This document shows, piece by piece, positions 13,861-15,687 of a stretch of 15,687 bases of DNA. Source of the DNA: Acidobacteriota bacterium (GTDB lineage: Bacteria; Acidobacteriota; Aminicenantia; Aminicenantales; Saccharicenantaceae); contig DMVN01000177.1 of the NCBI GenBank assembly GCA_003476685.1, positions 2,908 through 18,594 on the forward strand, read 5' to 3'. Made by a program: the position numbers and the translations under genes. How positions within the stretch are numbered: position 1 is the stretch's first letter; each line of letters opens with the position of its first letter. Below the pieces are notes generated by a model. That model was not told the origin of the DNA and ran no database searches. It worked only from the letters and a program-made list of their open reading frames with translations.

Positions 13861-15564
13861 ATGAACAGTATTAGGTTTAAGAGCCGGGTGTTGCTACTGT
13901 TACCGGTGGTTCTATTTTTTGACCTGAGTTTGATTCCAGAACAGGCCCGGGTTCAACCGGTTTCTCTGCGACTGGTTCAGGTTCCCAAAAACCAGCCCCG
14001 CCTGGAAGCCATCCTGGCCCGGGAAAAAGCAGAATGCCTGCAGGAGCTTCAGGACAGCTACCTTCTGCGCCTGGACAGAGAAGAAAGCTTCAGACTGAGA
14101 AGCTACGGTCTTGACTTCAGGCTGCTGACCGTTTACGACCGCAGCCTGGTTTATGCCATTGCCAGGGCCGGTCGGGCGGCCGACTTAGAGTTTATCCGCA
14201 GTCGTTTCCGAACCATTTTTCTTGAAGGGAACGATTACCTGGTGCTGGCTCGAGACCCGGCCGAACTGGAAGAGCTGCCGCTCACCGTCAGACGCCGGCT
14301 GTTACCGGCCACAGGCCATCCCGTATCCGGGGTTAGCCTGCTGCCGGAAGAAGTCATCTGGCAGCGGGCTCAGGACCAGCTTTATGAACAGCTGGCGGCT
14401 GAAGTGTCGGCTGATAATCTGCGCGGCCGCGTTATAGACCTTCAGAACTTTGGCACCCGGTATGCCCCCACCGGAAACTGTCTCCAGGCCGGCCAGTATA
14501 TTTACAATTATCTGGTCAGCCTGGGACTCCCTGTGAGCTACCAGGAATTTTATTACAGCACCTATCTCTGCCGTAATGTTATTGCTCAGGTGACGGGCCA
14601 GACCTACCCCGAACAGGTGGTGATAATCTGCGCCCACTATGATTCCACTTCCGACCAGCGCTGGACCCTGGCTCCTGGAGCTGATGATAATGCTTCGGGC
14701 ACGGCGGCCGTGCTGGAAGCGGCCCGGATTGTGTCCAGCCGTCCTCTTGACTTTACTGTCAGGTTCATCCTGTTCTCGGCCGAGGAACAAGGGCTCATCG
14801 GCAGCCTGCGCTATGTTCAGGAGAAGCTCAATCCCGCGGAAAATATCCTGGGAGTCCTTAACCTGGACATGGTGGCCTATGCCGACTACCTGCCCGAAGA
14901 CCTGGACGTGATTGGCAACAGGTATTCCGGCTGGCTGGTGGACCGGGTGGCAGCCCTGGCCGGAACTTATGGCCCGGTCCCGGGAAAGAAAATAATAGAT
15001 GCCTCTTTCGTCTACTCGGACCATGCCCCATTCTGGGACAGGGGAATAGCGGCCATCTGTGCCATTGAAGATGCCAGCGTTCCCAATCCTTATTACCACA
15101 AGACTACCGACACCGTTGATACCCTGAATTTTGATTTCTACCGGGCGGCAGCCCGGGGTTCTCTTATCAGCCTGGCTGACCTGGCCCAGGTAATCAGGCC
15201 AGGCTATCCCTCTACTCCGCGGAATTTTAACCTGAGCGTTAGCACTCAAGCTTCTATCTTTAACCATCTTAAAGCCGTACACCTGAGCTGGGACCCGGTT
15301 CCAGGCGCGGCCGGCTATAACATCTATCGCAGCTCGGTGCCCCACGCTAACTTCCAGAGAATAAATTCCAGCCCGATTCAGGACAACCGATACGTTGATA
15401 ACCTCCTGGGAACCGAGGCCATTTTTTATTACACTGTGACCGCCGTGGACAGCCTGAATCGTGAGAGTAATTTCAGCCGGGAGCTGGCGGTTAACGCCGG
15501 GCTCACGCCGCTCAGCTCCCGACGCCAGCTGTTCTGGAATGTTTTTAATCTTTTCTGGAATTGA
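13861..15564 (+). CDS. Secreted M28-family zinc metallopeptidase with fibronectin-III-like C-terminal domain
   Basis: A 567-residue exported aminopeptidase-type enzyme. It has an N-terminal signal or anchor (Arg/Lys, then VLLLLPVVLFFDLSLI to about residue 25). A proregion-like segment of about 155 residues (30-185) follows, with no motif I recognise. The M28 catalytic domain is about 186-445, and a fibronectin-III-like module is about 450-545 (SWDPVPGAAGYNIYRS). All dinuclear zinc residues are present: His259 (CAHYDS), Asp275 (PGADDNASGT), the catalytic/ligand pair Glu308-Glu309 (AEEQGLIGS), Asp336 (NLDMVAY) and His413 (YYHKTTDT). It likely releases N-terminal amino acids from peptides outside the cytoplasm. 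The ATG at 13861 has an AGGA only 2 nt away, which is unusually close; the signal peptide supports this start. The next exported protein begins 2 bp after its stop. Confidence 0.9.
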   Translation: MNSIRFKSRVLLLLPVVLFFDLSLIPEQARVQPVSLRLVQVPKNQPRLEAILAREKAECLQELQDSYLLRLDREESFRLRSYGLDFRLLTVYDRSLVYAIARAGRAADLEFIRSRFRTIFLEGNDYLVLARDPAELEELPLTVRRRLLPATGHPVSGVSLLPEEVIWQRAQDQLYEQLAAEVSADNLRGRVIDLQNFGTRYAPTGNCLQAGQYIYNYLVSLGLPVSYQEFYYSTYLCRNVIAQVTGQTYPEQVVIICAHYDSTSDQRWTLAPGADDNASGTAAVLEAARIVSSRPLDFTVRFILFSAEEQGLIGSLRYVQEKLNPAENILGVLNLDMVAYADYLPEDLDVIGNRYSGWLVDRVAALAGTYGPVPGKKIIDASFVYSDHAPFWDRGIAAICAIEDASVPNPYYHKTTDTVDTLNFDFYRAAARGSLISLADLAQVIRPGYPSTPRNFNLSVSTQASIFNHLKAVHLSWDPVPGAAGYNIYRSSVPHANFQRINSSPIQDNRYVDNLLGTEAIFYYTVTAVDSLNRESNFSRELAVNAGLTPLSSRRQLFWNVFNLFWN

Positions 15565-15566
15565 GG

Positions 15567-15687
15567 ATGATGGACTGCAGAAATAAAAAAACGGGACCGG
15601 CCACAACAGCCCTTCTGCTGGGGCTATGGTGGCTCTTTGGGCTGATCTCATCGGCCGGGGCGGTAGAAGCGAGGGTCTACTTCGCGG
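15567..15687 (+). CDS. N-terminus of an exported protein, truncated by the window edge
   Basis: An ORF opens at the ATG at 15567 (or the adjacent ATG at 15570), 2 bp after the M28 stop, and stays open to the window end (40 codons). It encodes a signal peptide: Arg-Asn-Lys-Lys, then a hydrophobic core (ALLLGLWWLFGLI) and a likely cleavage after an Ala-rich segment (SSAGAVEA). The ribosome site TTGAGG overlaps the end of the M28 gene, so translation is probably coupled. The mature part visible (RVYFA) is too short to assign a function. Confidence 0.6.
   Translation, partial: MMDCRNKKTGPATTALLLGLWWLFGLISSAGAVEARVYFA

Noticed and set aside
14302-15651. Long open frame (449 codons) antisense to the M28 peptidase
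   Set aside because: It is a codon-bias shadow: the plus-strand M28 gene has all catalytic motifs, and the antisense frame has no recognisable domain or ribosome site.
1-15687. tRNA, rRNA, CRISPR, insertion sequence or prophage genes
   Set aside because: I found no T-loop-like tRNA signatures with cloverleaf context, no regularly spaced repeats and no transposase, integrase or phage motifs.

Overview
The window reads as a chromosomal stretch from a diderm (Gram-negative type) bacterium. It encodes an outer-membrane beta-barrel protein ending in Phe and several exported proteins with Sec signal peptides. It is moderately GC-rich and gene-dense, with sigma70-like promoters and strong Shine-Dalgarno (SD) sites. 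The gene mix and style resemble uncultured Acidobacteria/Aminicenantes-like lineages, but no phylogenetic marker here settles that. I see no tRNA, rRNA, CRISPR array, insertion sequence or prophage gene.

Layout. (1) Positions 1-1867: the start codon of a leftward gene sits on the left edge. Diverging from it is a two-gene rightward unit, a secreted LEA14/WHy-like protein and a GT2 glycosyltransferase. (2) 1868-3622: a leftward outer-membrane barrel gene with its own terminator and promoter, then divergent rightward tsaC (tRNA t6A synthesis, TTG start). (3) 3636-7354: a compact leftward operon larC-folE-metG (nickel-pincer cofactor insertion, GTP cyclohydrolase I, Met-tRNA synthetase) that converges on tsaC. 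(4) 7590-10825: a rightward run of mtnP, a PfkB-family kinase and a tryptophanase-like PLP lyase. (5) 11024-11998: a secreted protein resembling zinc-dependent phospholipase C, closed by a strong inverted-repeat terminator. (6) 12130-13623: leftward trpB2, an orphan tryptophan synthase beta-like gene, with an unusual leader. (7) 13861-15687: a rightward secreted M28 metallopeptidase with a fibronectin-III-like tail, directly followed by the start of another exported protein cut by the window edge.

The most interesting signal is the trpB2 leader. A consensus-like promoter on the minus strand (TTGACA, 16 nt, TAAAAT) is followed at the predicted transcription start by a 30-codon ORF. That ORF ends Trp-Phe-Trp-Trp-Ala-Ala-stop, 87 nt before trpB2. 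The RNA segment holding the Trp codons can pair with the region overlapping the trpB2 SD (12 Watson-Crick pairs, 2 wobbles, one 2-nt bulge). A terminator-like hairpin with a T-tract lies inside the leader ORF. This suggests ribosome-mediated attenuation sensing Trp-tRNA, possibly at the level of translation and with a leaderless leader peptide, for a stand-alone trpB2. Because a tryptophanase-like gene lies about 1.3 kb beyond the far end of trpB2, the locus could both release indole from tryptophan and recapture it. That coupling is inference.
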